Below are positions 34,263-45,182 of a stretch of 64,000 nt of DNA, piece after piece; position 1 is the stretch's first letter; the number at the start of each line of letters is the position of its first letter. Source of the DNA: Hyaloscypha bicolor E (taxonomy: Eukaryota; Ascomycota; Leotiomycetes; Helotiales; Hyaloscyphaceae); assembly GCF_002865645.1 (NCBI RefSeq), contig NW_020194554.1:434001-498000 (forward strand), in the 5' to 3' direction. The notes under the pieces are model-generated. The model saw nothing but the letters and a program-made list of their open reading frames with translations. It did not search any database and was not told where the DNA came from. The translations under genes were made by a program, and so were the position numbers.

Positions 34263-35136
34263 ACTAATGATACAAATCTTGTGTATCCTGTAAATATAAC
34301 TAAAATATATAACGTTGGGAGGTGTGATTTGAAGAAAATTGATAGAAAATAACAATCTTCAAATGCCGGATGATACTCTTATATTCCAATCTCGGCAATT
34401 CTTTGGAGAATGTGGTCGATGAACAGCAACGGGAATAACGATTGTGTCACCAATCGTCGAGGGTGCAAAGTTATCGTCGTCTACGAGAGGTGCGCCTATA
34501 ATCTTGACCGAAGTCTCACGCCGAGAGACCAGATGACGGGAAAATAGCTTTACGGAAGTCGGATCGCCGGGAGGAGCCTCCAATGAACCAATGGTAGCGA
34601 CACTCCCACTCTACTTAATTCCACCGACATAGCCGACCCGCAAAGTCTGGGCATTTGCCCGCTCGAGCCGAGTTCTCCCTCCTTTTACAGGCCAAGGAGT
34701 TGTCACTACTTTTCTGGTGCGGGGAACTGTGGGGACGGGTATTCTCATTTGTTGATCTGAACCACTTTGATTACCAACCGACCTTTCAAAACCAACGGCC
34801 GGGTTTCCTTCCTTGACTGTTCCTGCAGCAACAATCCTCTTTCCTAACTATCAATGGGCATTAGAAAAGCTTGCTGAGACGGAATATCTCGATCGGCTAG
34901 CTTTGTCAGATACCCCCATTCGGAATACCCCCGTCGATCATGTCCTTGTCGTCGGCTATCCTCATTCCCCCATCTTTATGATCTCCTCCTCCTCTTCAAT
35001 ATTAGTTAAGTGATGGGTGATACCCAATTCTCGAATTTAAGTTTCCCATTCTCCTATACACCTATTAAAATCAGGCCGCATCTCAAAGTCCTTCAGATTT
35101 TCTTATATTGCTTGTCGTCGGATTGACTCGCCAATC
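34263..35136. promoter_or_regulatory. Divergent promoter region between dioxygenase and MFS genes
   Basis: 874 bp separate the two start codons. The right part is pyrimidine-rich. Shared regulation of the pair is possible but no operator could be identified. Confidence 0.4.
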
Positions 35137-36821
35137 ATGGAGAAACCACCAATAGCTGCCATCACGCACCTCGAAAGCGTGACAGCTGCAGAAGTTGCCA
35201 GAGAAGTCCAAGCAGTGGGTGAGAATGAAGCCAAAGTGATTCAGCAAACACTCGATAGCTCGCGACAAGGCGGCTATACCCCCATCACCGCCGAGGAGAA
35301 AGCCCAACATCGAAACCTAAATCGCAAGCTCGACCTATTCCTAGTCCCCTTTTGTGCTCTCATCTATCTCTTCAACGGTCTTGACCGTAGCAACCTCGGA
35401 AACGCTCAGACAGATGGATTTACCAACGACCTGGGCATGCCCGCTTCAGCAATCAACACGGCCACGTCTCTGTTCTTTGCTACTTATGTCCCTTTGCAAC
35501 CCTTTTCGGCATCCATAGGCAAGAAAGTTGGGCAAACTTACTGGCTGGGCATAATCGGCGTAGGATGGGGCGTCCTCACACTGGGCCACGCTTTTATCAA
35601 GACTGAGTCCCAACTCATTGCGATCCGGCTTCTAATCGGAGTGTTTGAATCTGGTTTCTACCCGACTGTTGTTACCTATATGTCCCGGTTTTATCCCCGG
35701 TACGACCTTGCATTCCGTATTGCTCTATTTTACGGCAGCTACGCCATCGCTGGAGCTTTTGGTGGAATCATTGCGTATGGATGCTTTAAAATCGAGGGCA
35801 GTCTGCACGGTTGGCAGTATTTATTTATTATTGAGGGAACTTGCTCTATTGGTATCGCTCTTGTGACGCCGTTCTGGTTGGCGAAAAGCCCAGGGACAGC
35901 ATGGTTTTTGACTGAAAATGAACGAGCGTATGCTGAGAACCGTATGGTCATTGACACCACGGCTAACTTGGATTCGACCACAAAGCTCAATCGACGCGAC
36001 ATTATTGAGGGCTGCAAGGACTGGAAACTTTGGTTTGTACTGCCATTCAATATACTTACCAGTGTACCGCCGCAAGGGTTCACTATATTTTTTCCTCTTG
36101 TGGTTAAGGTAAATACCCCCTATGTCCCCTTCCGTCTGTCGATCTCCTTCAAGAATCACGAACTCTTACCGACTCGCGGTGAGGTTTTAAGGCATTCTGA
36201 CAGCGAAGGACAGACTTTTGCCTATGCTGACATCACTGTTAGGGTTTGGGTTACTCCGGGCCCACTACGAATCTTATGACCGTCCCTCCTTATGTTATCG
36301 GCGCCATCTTCCTCCTCTGCTTCGCTTGGTCATCAGACCACTTCCGCAACCGTCTCTACCACATTCTCGTAGCCCTTAGTATCGTCATGATAGGACTAAT
36401 CCTAACCATCACCCTCCCACTCGAAAATACTGGCGGTCGTTACGCAGGTTTAGTAATCTTGCTCGCAGGCACATTCATCACGTCCCCTCTAACGGCAGCC
36501 TGGCTTGCAGGCAATACTCCCGAACCCGGCAAGCGGACCGTCGTCATCGGCATCAACGGCTGGGGGAATCTTGCGGGCATCATCGGCAGTGAGCTGTTCC
36601 TAGCGAAGTACAGTCCAGACTATCGCTATCCGCTTTCAGTCACGTTAGGTTTGGTTGCGGTCTCTTTGCTGGGATATACGGCGTATCGCTTTGTGCTGCA
36701 GTTTGCGAATAAGCGGAAGGCGAAGAAGGTCGCTGCGATGACCCCGGAGGAGATTGAGGATGAGAATTCGAATGACGTTCGGTATGCGGATGCGAAGTAT
36801 ACTTTTGTTTATGGTCTGTAG
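35137..36821 (+). CDS. MFS transporter, anion:cation symporter (Dal5-like) family
   Basis: Two exons: 35137..36108 and 36243..36821, with a 134-bp intron; 516 residues. After a cytosolic N-terminus of about 60 residues the protein has the 12-helix MFS layout. Family marks are LNRKLDLFLVPFCALIYLFN then GLDRSNLGNAQTDGF in helix 1 and its loop, and RLLIGVFESGFYPTVVTYMS then RFYPRYDLAFRIALFYGSYA around helices 4-5. Both are typical of allantoate/nicotinate/vitamin ACS permeases. The second half contains PPYVIGAIFLLCFAWSSDHF and NTPEPGKRTVVIGINGWGNL. It imports or exports small organic anions; the substrate is not predictable. The intron lies in the central loop/helix 7 boundary, and its acceptor (ctgttag) was chosen to keep the frame. 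Confidence 0.93.
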
Positions 36822-39790
36822 TACGTCAGGTGCTAGTTTCTGGTCTCTAGTCACCAGGTGTGAAAACGGGTTTTGTAAGATCTTATGTATTCGAATATAT
36901 CATTGGTTCCTGAATATGTATACCCTATCCCACCTCCTTCGCCACTCCATCCAAGAACGTGCTTGATAACAGCTTCAAAGGCTCGGGCGTGGCATTCGCG
37001 CAAGCCGTTCCTCGATGTCTTGATGTATTAGGCACGGCTGGACCGAGTCTAAGCGACGGTTCAGGGGCTCGTTTACTAGGGGTATCACGTGAGCAACGTT
37101 CCTAGTGTGGTCTGATCACGATTTGTTTCATTTCCCTGTAGACATCAACAAGACATTTGGTGCTGTTCTCTGAAACCGGCTGCTGCTTACCTACCTCTTC
37201 TCCTTCGTGACCAATTTCTAATCTCAAATTTCTCGACAATTCCAGTAACATCGTGAAATTGACAAGAGTTCGAATATTGACAGTACGCAGATCAATGACA
37301 ACAGTCCTTTTAAAGCAAATTCAGTGAGCCTTCACTTGATTCAACACCTAAATCCCCACAGCCACCTCCTTCCGCCAGTAAGAAACCAGGAATTTAGCGT
37401 ACCAATAATTTTCCCTCCTTCCCCAGAAACTTTTCTCAGCATGTGAATTAGTCTCAGTTCAACCAGCCACTGAACTTTTCGCGCCATATAATTTCAGTCG
37501 CCCCACGAAGGAGTTTCGCTTATATACTTCAAGGAGAACCCATATCTTTTGTTCCCGCCAAAGACACTAGCTGCTTCAACGAGACAGAAGAAATCAGTGG
37601 GAACCTGGAAGTATTCTTACCACGGAGTATTTACACGTCTTCCACCACTTGTGGCCAAGATATATAAACAGATCCTTGACACCTATCTCACCTTTCAGTC
37701 CTCAGTGCGCAAAAATACTCGCGCCAGATCGCATTTGGGAAGACCAACCAACATCTCAGTTGAAGGTCAAAGCCCCTTTCAAAGCTGTATCTGAAGCTCA
37801 AACATGGTTCGAGTCTGGATCCTCGGCAGGTAACTCCTTCATGAAAACAGTGTTTTGTCCTGGCGCATTCATGAAGATTGACAACAAACAAGCACCTGAC
37901 AGCAATTCACTTCCATTAGTAAGTGTAGCGCAAGTGATATGGGAAGTTGCAATTATTCAGGATCATACAAAGATGCATTTATCAGCCACTTGGTGGGAAA
38001 ACCAAGATCCCCATCCCCTTACCACAGAACTGAAATCTATCGCATTGCTCAAGCGAAACTCTTTCGTATACCTCTCAAAGGATATGTGAGGTCCTTATAT
38101 ATACGGGCACAAAGTAAGCTTGCCACACCTGGTATCAACGTGACATCAGGCGATAGCTCTTTCCTCAGTATCGTCACGACTGGCGATGAATTGGATAATT
38201 TTCCACCTGTGCAGGTGTCTCACATTTCAAGGAAAATGAATAAGAAACGTGAAAATACTTTGAATTCTATAGAAACAAGAGGCTGAGATGTCTCTAAATG
38301 TTTCAAGAGCTTAAGTTAACTTGAGTGGATGGGTTCTGACATGGACTGAGCGAGACACAAGAGTTTTTAATTGCAAAGACATTTGACTTCATGAACAGAA
38401 GAAAAGCAAACCAGGGGTGGCAAGTAAATTTTTGACAAGAAAACAAGTTTCGTGTTCCTTAGTCTTGCCAATACAATGAAAGGAGCTCAGCTTGGACAGG
38501 GTTTGTAATTATTTACACAACGTATCACAGGTGAGTCAACCTCTCTTCCACAATACCTGACACGATAGCCGCAGGACTTGAAATTAATTTCTCATAGAGA
38601 TCTAATAGCTATCAAGGCAGCGCCTGAAACTTCACTGTCAAGTTCTCGTCCGCCGTCAAGTCTCGTCTACTGTCAATTTTCGGCTCATGGCTATTATAGG
38701 ATGTGGATAATATTTTGCTTTTCCTGCAACGGACTCGTAAATTTCGTACTCGAAATGAGGTATCTTTGCTGAGCGGGAGGGCAACTCACATAAACAGCGC
38801 TCACGTTTGCAGGTTCCGGATCCTCTAGATGCAGTGCAGTTGGAGTTGAATGGCAAGCAAGTCTCTTTTTAATACAAGAAGGTTATAGGTTGGCCTATCT
38901 CGAACGCCGAGGCTCACTTGAGTGAGATCAGGAGGCGGCCCGGAGAAATGCTTTCGAATGTGGCGTGGACTATATCTTTCCGTGGCTTAAGCGGGAATTT
39001 TCTGGAGCTCAAGTACTTAATCGAGTTGCTTGACAAGAAATTGGGATATTAAAAGCGCGGGACTTGCCAGTTAACCTTCCGAATTGGTCCTTAATCAACT
39101 CTATAGACCACGGGAGGATGATAACCTACATTGTGCAGCTACTGAGCCGCGGAGAGCCTCGGAGTTTTGCTTTGGAATCGAGATCTTATACCATGACTCT
39201 AGCCACTGAGGAGGCCAAGAACGAATGCGATTTTGGGGCACGAGTCAGCTGACAGCAGATGCAAGATTAACAGCACAAATTTTCAGTATATAGCCATGAT
39301 GACACTTGACGTCGGAACCGTTTCCCGAGTAGCTACAGGGGTTTTCCGGGACAGAGTCTCTTACCTGAACAACTTCATTGCTACCTTCCACGTACTGCCG
39401 TTGGAAAGTCGTCCCTACACCTTCCTACTTCTATTGGGCATTTTCACGTCATGCTAGCTGCCATTAGTATGCAACGAGAGAACCAGCGAGGAGAAAACAC
39501 GCAACGCTTTAAGGGCTTTGCCCACAAGGTAACTGGAGCTGGTGGATCTTCCGGCGTCTGTTCTTGTATTTCCCCGAAAACGGAAAGTTCATAAATCTTT
39601 CTTTTGATGACCTTAAATCGTCTGCACTTGTCTTATCAATTCAATTACCAAATTTTGCCTTCCAACTTGGGAAATCGACTAGGATTAACCTGTTACAAAA
39701 CCAGGGCCGCGCGGATCGTTTCATTCAACACAATAAGATCGAGTAGAGCAGGAAGGTATGCAACAAAGCTCTGAGTCACCACGAACGCCA

Positions 39791-40039
39791 CTATATACAT
39801 GGGAAAACCTTGAGAAACAATCTCAATCGCCCACGACACAACAACCATTGTACCAGACATTCCTGCTTTGGAGTTAGCTCTCCTTTACTCGGCGATACCG
39901 TCCCGGCTCCGTTTCTTCTCGAACTGTGTGATTCTGAAACAGAGACCTGATTGAGGAAATCCCTCTGGTTGAGGAACCTCGTATCTTGCAACGGGTTTTG
40001 AGAGCTGACAGCAAGAAAAAATAACAATAGCAAAACCAT
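39791..40039 (-). CDS. Weak candidate small secreted protein, 82 residues
   Basis: An open frame starts MVLLLLFFLAVSSQNPLQDT, which looks like a signal peptide. It continues through a hydrophilic middle (SVSESHSSRRNGAGTVSPSK) to a short tail with three cysteines. No splice evidence and no family recognised. An overlapping frame in the same strand (MSGTMVVVSWAIEIV, near 39855) encodes a hydrophobic stretch, so coding potential here is ambiguous. It could be a chance ORF. Confidence 0.2.
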   Translation of the reverse strand: MVLLLLFFLAVSSQNPLQDTRFLNQRDFLNQVSVSESHSSRRNGAGTVSPSKGELTPKQECLVQWLLCRGRLRLFLKVFPCI

Positions 40040-41145
40040 GTATCTAGCAGAGATCAATAACAAACAACATCGAGTGATACTCCACAGCCAGGGCAAGACT
40101 TCTGATTTCTTGCTCAGGTTACCCAACCTCCCCACTCGAACTCACTCGCGGTCGAGTGCAGAACTTGTCATTCTGTCTTCGTTTTGAAGCTCCTCTGCCC
40201 GCTTGCTTTCTATATATAATTCGCTTTAGGCACGCCAGGAGTCTCGTTGTTTACTGGGGAGTTTTCTTCTCTTTACGAGGATATATTATCATGAAACCAA
40301 TTCAGGTTGAGCCAATGGACAAGCGCAGAACAGGCTGTGGTCCCATGATACAAACAGGTATTTAAAAGAGTTGAGGCACAATTCCATTTTCTCAATTGGG
40401 GTAAAAGAAACACTTATGGGCAGCACATGGCTTGGAATTTGGATTCCACAGACCCACTCAGGAAGTGTTGAATCTTCAAGTCCGGAGATTTACTGATCAT
40501 GAAATCAAGATTTCAACCCCACCCTTCGCTCCAATTCCTAGTAATTGTACGTTCATGAAATGGAAGTTGACAGCAGAGAAGGTGATGACAACAGCACAAC
40601 ATCTTCTACAAAATCACTGGATGTGGAACAGGGGAAGGAGTGTACTGTACGCAAGACTTTGGCGGAATGTGCATGGGCGGAAGCAAAACTATTGCCAGGA
40701 TCCACCACCATGATGTCTCCACCCGTATCAACGAAGGGTTGTAACTGTTGACGTTCCCAAATTTTGCTCATATAGAAACAATGATAGACTAGTCTTTTAT
40801 TATTGCTTCTCAAAACGGGAGATCGTCGCAAGATATTCACCAGGAGGACGTGAATTCTCAAAACTCCCGACTTCTTATCACTCCCTCGGCAAAGCAACAA
40901 AGAAAATTGCGACTGAAGGAACAATAGGAAGCAACTACCCTGGCATGGGGAGCTTGATTTGACCGCATTGTGGAACTTGATTGGGGTGGGGTAAAACATA
41001 TTTGAACCAATTGGGCTCAAACAGGTGATATCCCAAAGAAAGGGCTTTCGATTATTTGACGCAGCTTTCCCATATGCCTGGCCGTTCGACTGAAATCCGG
41101 GCTTTCACTGTGTACCTTTCGTGGTTCATCTGTCCAGACTTCCTC

Positions 41146-41909
41146 TCAGAATCCACCATATAATACTCGCAACCCAATGGCTATAGGTCTAGGTGACAAA
41201 CTTGACAGTTTTAACAGCAAATAAAGATACGGACAACAAATTTCATCCACAGCTTGCTCGTATTGGTTCTTGGAGATAATTTTAACGAAACCGAAATTTG
41301 AAGTGTGCGTTGTGTCACAGGCCAGGTCTTGAGATTTGGAAAGCACACATCCACATCTTACAGCCTCCACAATATTCGCATTTGCGAGATCAATTCCTAA
41401 ACTAGAGACTTACCATTGGACTATTTATGAAAAATTTGGGAATGTCGGGTATTTTTCGCTCGAAGAAGTTTCATCGAAAGACCACTACGGTCTACCCAGT
41501 GAATCTCACAAAACAATATAGAGATCTGGTCCCGGACCCATCCAACCCAAGAATAGCATATCTCAGCTTGGGGGTACCTAGAACGGGACGAGCACCCAGA
41601 GATATGAGCCAGTCAGCCTTCGCTCTCAAAGGTGATCGTAGTTGTAGCCCTGCCGAACTGGTCTTGAGACTTTCGCGTCCCCCAGAAAGCCCCCCGAGTA
41701 TCGGTGTTCAAGAAGCGAGTTTCATGAATTGGCAGAAATGACAGCGAATAGAAGATTGACAAAAACTTAGTTTCTGTAACTTGCGAATATTGGTTCTGCC
41801 AAAGCGTTTTGACGGGATGGAAATTAGTGTGGATTGTGTCAATGCAGGGGTTTGAATTCCGAATGACAAACTTGTCAGAGGGAGCCGCATGCATAGCCCG
41901 CCACTCCAC
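41146..41909 (-). repeat. Two diverged copies of a short sequence with related reading frames
   Basis: Frames at 41370..41146 and 41909..41613 share related segments: DTTHTSNFGFVKIISKNQYE in one and DTIHTNFHPVKTLWQNQYSQ in the other. The nucleotide similarity covers about 110 bp and is clearly diverged. Both run on the minus strand. No function can be assigned; the pair may be an old local duplication of an orphan gene or non-coding sequence. Confidence 0.35.
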
Positions 41910-43612
41910 ACTATGGGATCAACGTAAGTATGCTTAAAAATGAGGAGGCAAAAAATGAGTCAAGTCTATTTTTAAATAAGTGAGTGAGAACTGGAGAAGA
42001 TACTGTAGTCTCACGCCCTTTCACTTGGGATCAGATTTTGCTCTTTAACCACTGAGTCTTGGGGATCATCGCGGCTTGATGCCCAACATTGGTTTATTGT
42101 ACGATAAGATCGGCAGTCATACAGATGAAATATCTGCAGCCCGTCAGCGCTGAGCTCATTCATCTCGCCCACATCCCGAACCGTCTATCTCATCACAGCC
42201 CGCTGACGATCTTCCTTTAGGAGGCACTGCTCCCTCCTCCAACCTCATTCTCCCTCCCCCACCAATCGTAATAGCAACTTATTTATAAACGAGCCAAGTA
42301 TTACGCAATAACGAATCACCACCTCGATGAGGAAGATCTGGGTGTCGTGATTGTTGCGCAATCCGCGGCGGCAGCATGCTTGCGCCACTTGAAACATTTT
42401 GACGTGAAACCGCGCACGTTCAGATCTTCAACCTTCACCGCAACTCATCTGATTTTTCTTATCGGGTTTGCCCCTCTCTTGCCCTTCCCCCTGAACTTAA
42501 TCTTAACGCAATCGTGACCTCTCATAATCAAGAACAAGAAAATTCAAGCTTAATCCCCATCCCAGCGCATGAAGATTGGAAGATGTTATGTCAGAGCACC
42601 CCTCTTATCTTGAAGTTATCGCTAGGTATCTTGTCCCCAAACGCCACCGCATACCGCCAACTGCCAGGGACTGCTGAATAGCTTGCGCTTTGACGGCATT
42701 TGCATGCAAGAGTTGACTGCTTGCTTCTGACAGCTGTGTGACAGCGGCACGGATGCCGATCATCGCATCCCTTCTTTTCTCCTTACACCCACCATGTGTT
42801 TTGACATTTTTGTTCATGATTCTGGATTGTCGCTGGTAACAAGCGCTGCAAAGGCGAGAACACACTCTTTGACTGAATGCCGAAGCTATGTGTCGAAGAT
42901 GATGATGATTGGAAAGGTTTTCCCACATCCCACTCAGCTGCCAAAAGAAATATATTTCTAGTACCATAGGGTTTACCGTCCCCATCCCACCCCTCCATTG
43001 CCAAGCTGCCCTATCGATGTCACATGCCTTCCCCATCCAACCCCACTACCAAAACTTCCTTTTCTCAGTTATTTTGTTAACTAAACCCCAACTCGCACAT
43101 AAACCTGCTCTATTCCCAACACTCTCCGCACAATCCTCTGCATCATTAAGGTACCCGCCACATCCCGATCGATACCCCCTCCCACCAATCCAATCCCCTC
43201 CATCCCACGACCCACGAACCGACGGTCCAAGCACCCTTCACTTCATCCAATCCCTCCCAATAATCTTCCTTCTCCAACACCGCAAGCAGGAACGGCCCGA
43301 GCACTCTATTTCTCCTCCCCTCCCCTCGCCGCAGATGAAAACGTGAAACAAACGTGCGGCCGCCCCCTCATTGGCCATCCCAGACCATCAATCCTCCCCG
43401 AACTCGCTAAAACAAATTTCCCCGCCTTTTCCCCCTGTCCATCAGCAACCTCACAGCCGAGCTTGCTCCAGGGACACGACTCTCGGGCCCCGAAGTTCTC
43501 TTTTGCAACTTTGGACGAATTGGAGAGGCGAGAAGAGGGAAGGGGGGATACGCACTGTCTGTCGGGTGCTCAGATCCGAAGCTGGACAGCTTGGCAGGCA
43601 GGAGCCGAACTC

Positions 43613-43671
43613 CCCTGCATTGCCCTGCTTTGCCCTGCCTTGCCTTGCCTCCGCTCCCTCCGCTCCCTGCT
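43613..43671. repeat. CCTGC/CCTTG pentanucleotide-like array
   Basis: About 59 bp of imperfect tgccctg/ccttg units about 730 bp upstream of the gene at 44397. A similar array lies at 48191-48278 upstream of the convergent regulator gene. Confidence 0.7.
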
Positions 43672-44396
43672 CAACCACCAATCGCGAAGGCCCAATCCAG
43701 GGGAGGAGAACGTCAGAGCACCATCGCGCCCCTCCGCTACGAGCCAGGTACCGCTGCTCAAGCCGACTCGCGGTGCAAGGAGGAAGCGAGGAGAGCCTCC
43801 CACTCATCGGGGTTGTGCGGCCGCTGAACAGGGTCTCCCCGCACACCGCGCGCTTGGTCCCCAAGTTCGGTGGATCGCAAAAGCAAAAATATTGTCTGTG
43901 AGAGAGGGGGATCAACGAGACGGGGTCATTGCTCAGACAGTTGCGAGCGAGCTGTTATCTTATCCCTTTCACTCGGATACTGCGTTGAGGTGAGGTGAGG
44001 GGAAGAAGGAGGAGATATAGCACGCTTCATCCCACCATCTATCGCCGCAGGTCAAGCCTCACGCCACCAAACGCAAGCTCTCGAGAAGCCTTCTTTCAGC
44101 CTCTGTCCATTGATCCTAAGCTATATTGAATCGACATCTGAGAAACACACTGCAGTATCGGATGCTGGTCATTCATTGCAATCTATCCCATATCATCCCT
44201 CAGATCAACAGACACCAAAGCCATCACTAAAGCCCAGTCGGGAGAAACGAAACCGAGCCTCCAGAACCAAGAAACGTAGGACGCCAAAAACACCACGCTA
44301 ATAAATCTCCTCACCCGCTCCAGGCCAACCAGCCACCCAATATAAAGCCCCATCCAGCCCACCCAGGAATCAGCACAAGAGAGAAGGGCGAGAACG

Positions 44397-45182
44397 ATGT
44401 TCTCCAGATTCCACCTCTTCCGCCGCAAACCGCGCGCCAGCCGCGCCGGACCTGTAACTCTCCCACCCACAACCCCCCGCACAAACCCAAACACAAACAT
44501 AAACCGCATCTCGACCCTCTCGAACGCCACCACTCTGCACCCACTGCAAAACGAGATCCTCCCTACGAGCCTACTCTTGAGTTTCCCCGCGCCGCCTACA
44601 CACCAACCCTCGCCTGTATCCCCGCAGGTCGCGGCGTCCCAACCAGATCCCCAGCAACCGCAACCGCAACAGCAACATCCGCATACCCTCCTCCCGAACA
44701 CGAGCCAGAGCTCGCTGGACACGTTAGCGGATCCACTCGGCCGGTTGCCCGATGCGCCGAATCGGCTCAGCACATTCGAAGCATTCATCAATCATGCCAG
44801 ACAAGCGGAAGCGCAACGGATCGAGCGCGAGCGGTCCATGATGCGCGCCTGGCTCGCGGCGGAAGAGGAGCGGCGGCGCATGGCGGGCAGGAGCTTGAGC
44901 GGGGATCCGTGGCGGGGCCGGTTTGGACCGCCTGCTAGTGATACCAATCATTTCCCAGCAGGACTTGGGATCGGGATGGGAGGTGGGGTGGGATATGGGT
45001 ATGGATATGGATATGCGCCGCAGGTGCAGTTTAATGGGGGGATGCGGATGCCGCCGACGAGGATGCATCGGGTTGAGAGGAGCTCGGTGGAGAGGGAGAG
45101 GCCGAGGACGAGTGGAGGTGGAGTCAAGGCCGCGAAGGTGTGGTTGAGGAAGGTGACGAGTTTGGAGAGGTTGAGGGCTTAG
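44397..45182 (+). CDS. Low-complexity Pro/Gln-rich protein, 261 residues
   Basis: Single-exon frame from ATG to TAG. The N-terminus MFSRFHLFRRKPRASRAG is basic; residues 20-110 are Pro/Gln/Thr-rich. A helical charged segment NRLSTFEAFINHARQAEAQR then IERERSMMRAWLAAEEERRR follows, then a Gly/Tyr-rich stretch and a basic C-terminus AKVWLRKVTSLERLRA. I recognise no domain. In its favour are the long frame, the plausible helix and a good ATG. Against it is low-complexity composition, and the minus strand is also open because of codon bias. The stop codon overlaps the end of the convergent regulator gene by four bases. Confidence 0.6.
   Translation: MFSRFHLFRRKPRASRAGPVTLPPTTPRTNPNTNINRISTLSNATTLHPLQNEILPTSLLLSFPAPPTHQPSPVSPQVAASQPDPQQPQPQQQHPHTLLPNTSQSSLDTLADPLGRLPDAPNRLSTFEAFINHARQAEAQRIERERSMMRAWLAAEEERRRMAGRSLSGDPWRGRFGPPASDTNHFPAGLGIGMGGGVGYGYGYGYAPQVQFNGGMRMPPTRMHRVERSSVERERPRTSGGGVKAAKVWLRKVTSLERLRA

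Larger units (their letters stand above)
36822..44396. other. Long gene-poor region, 7.6 kb
   Basis: No gene with recognisable domains, signal sequences plus splice support, or long coding frame was found. Composition is near-normal, so this is not a RIP block. It contains a weak secreted-protein candidate (39791-40039), a pair of diverged short frames (41146-41909), a pyrimidine-rich zone (43060-43350) and a short CCTGC/CCTTG array (43613-43671) that lead up to the gene at 44397. Confidence 0.5.

Noticed and set aside
28474..36821. A full secondary-metabolite gene cluster
   Set aside because: Tailoring-type enzymes and a transporter are present, but there is no backbone synthase in the window and no cluster-specific regulator adjacent.
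43343..43993. Overlapping plus- and minus-strand frames of 150-216 codons
   Set aside because: All are low-complexity and repeat-derived, open on both strands, in the GC-rich upstream region of the gene at 44397.
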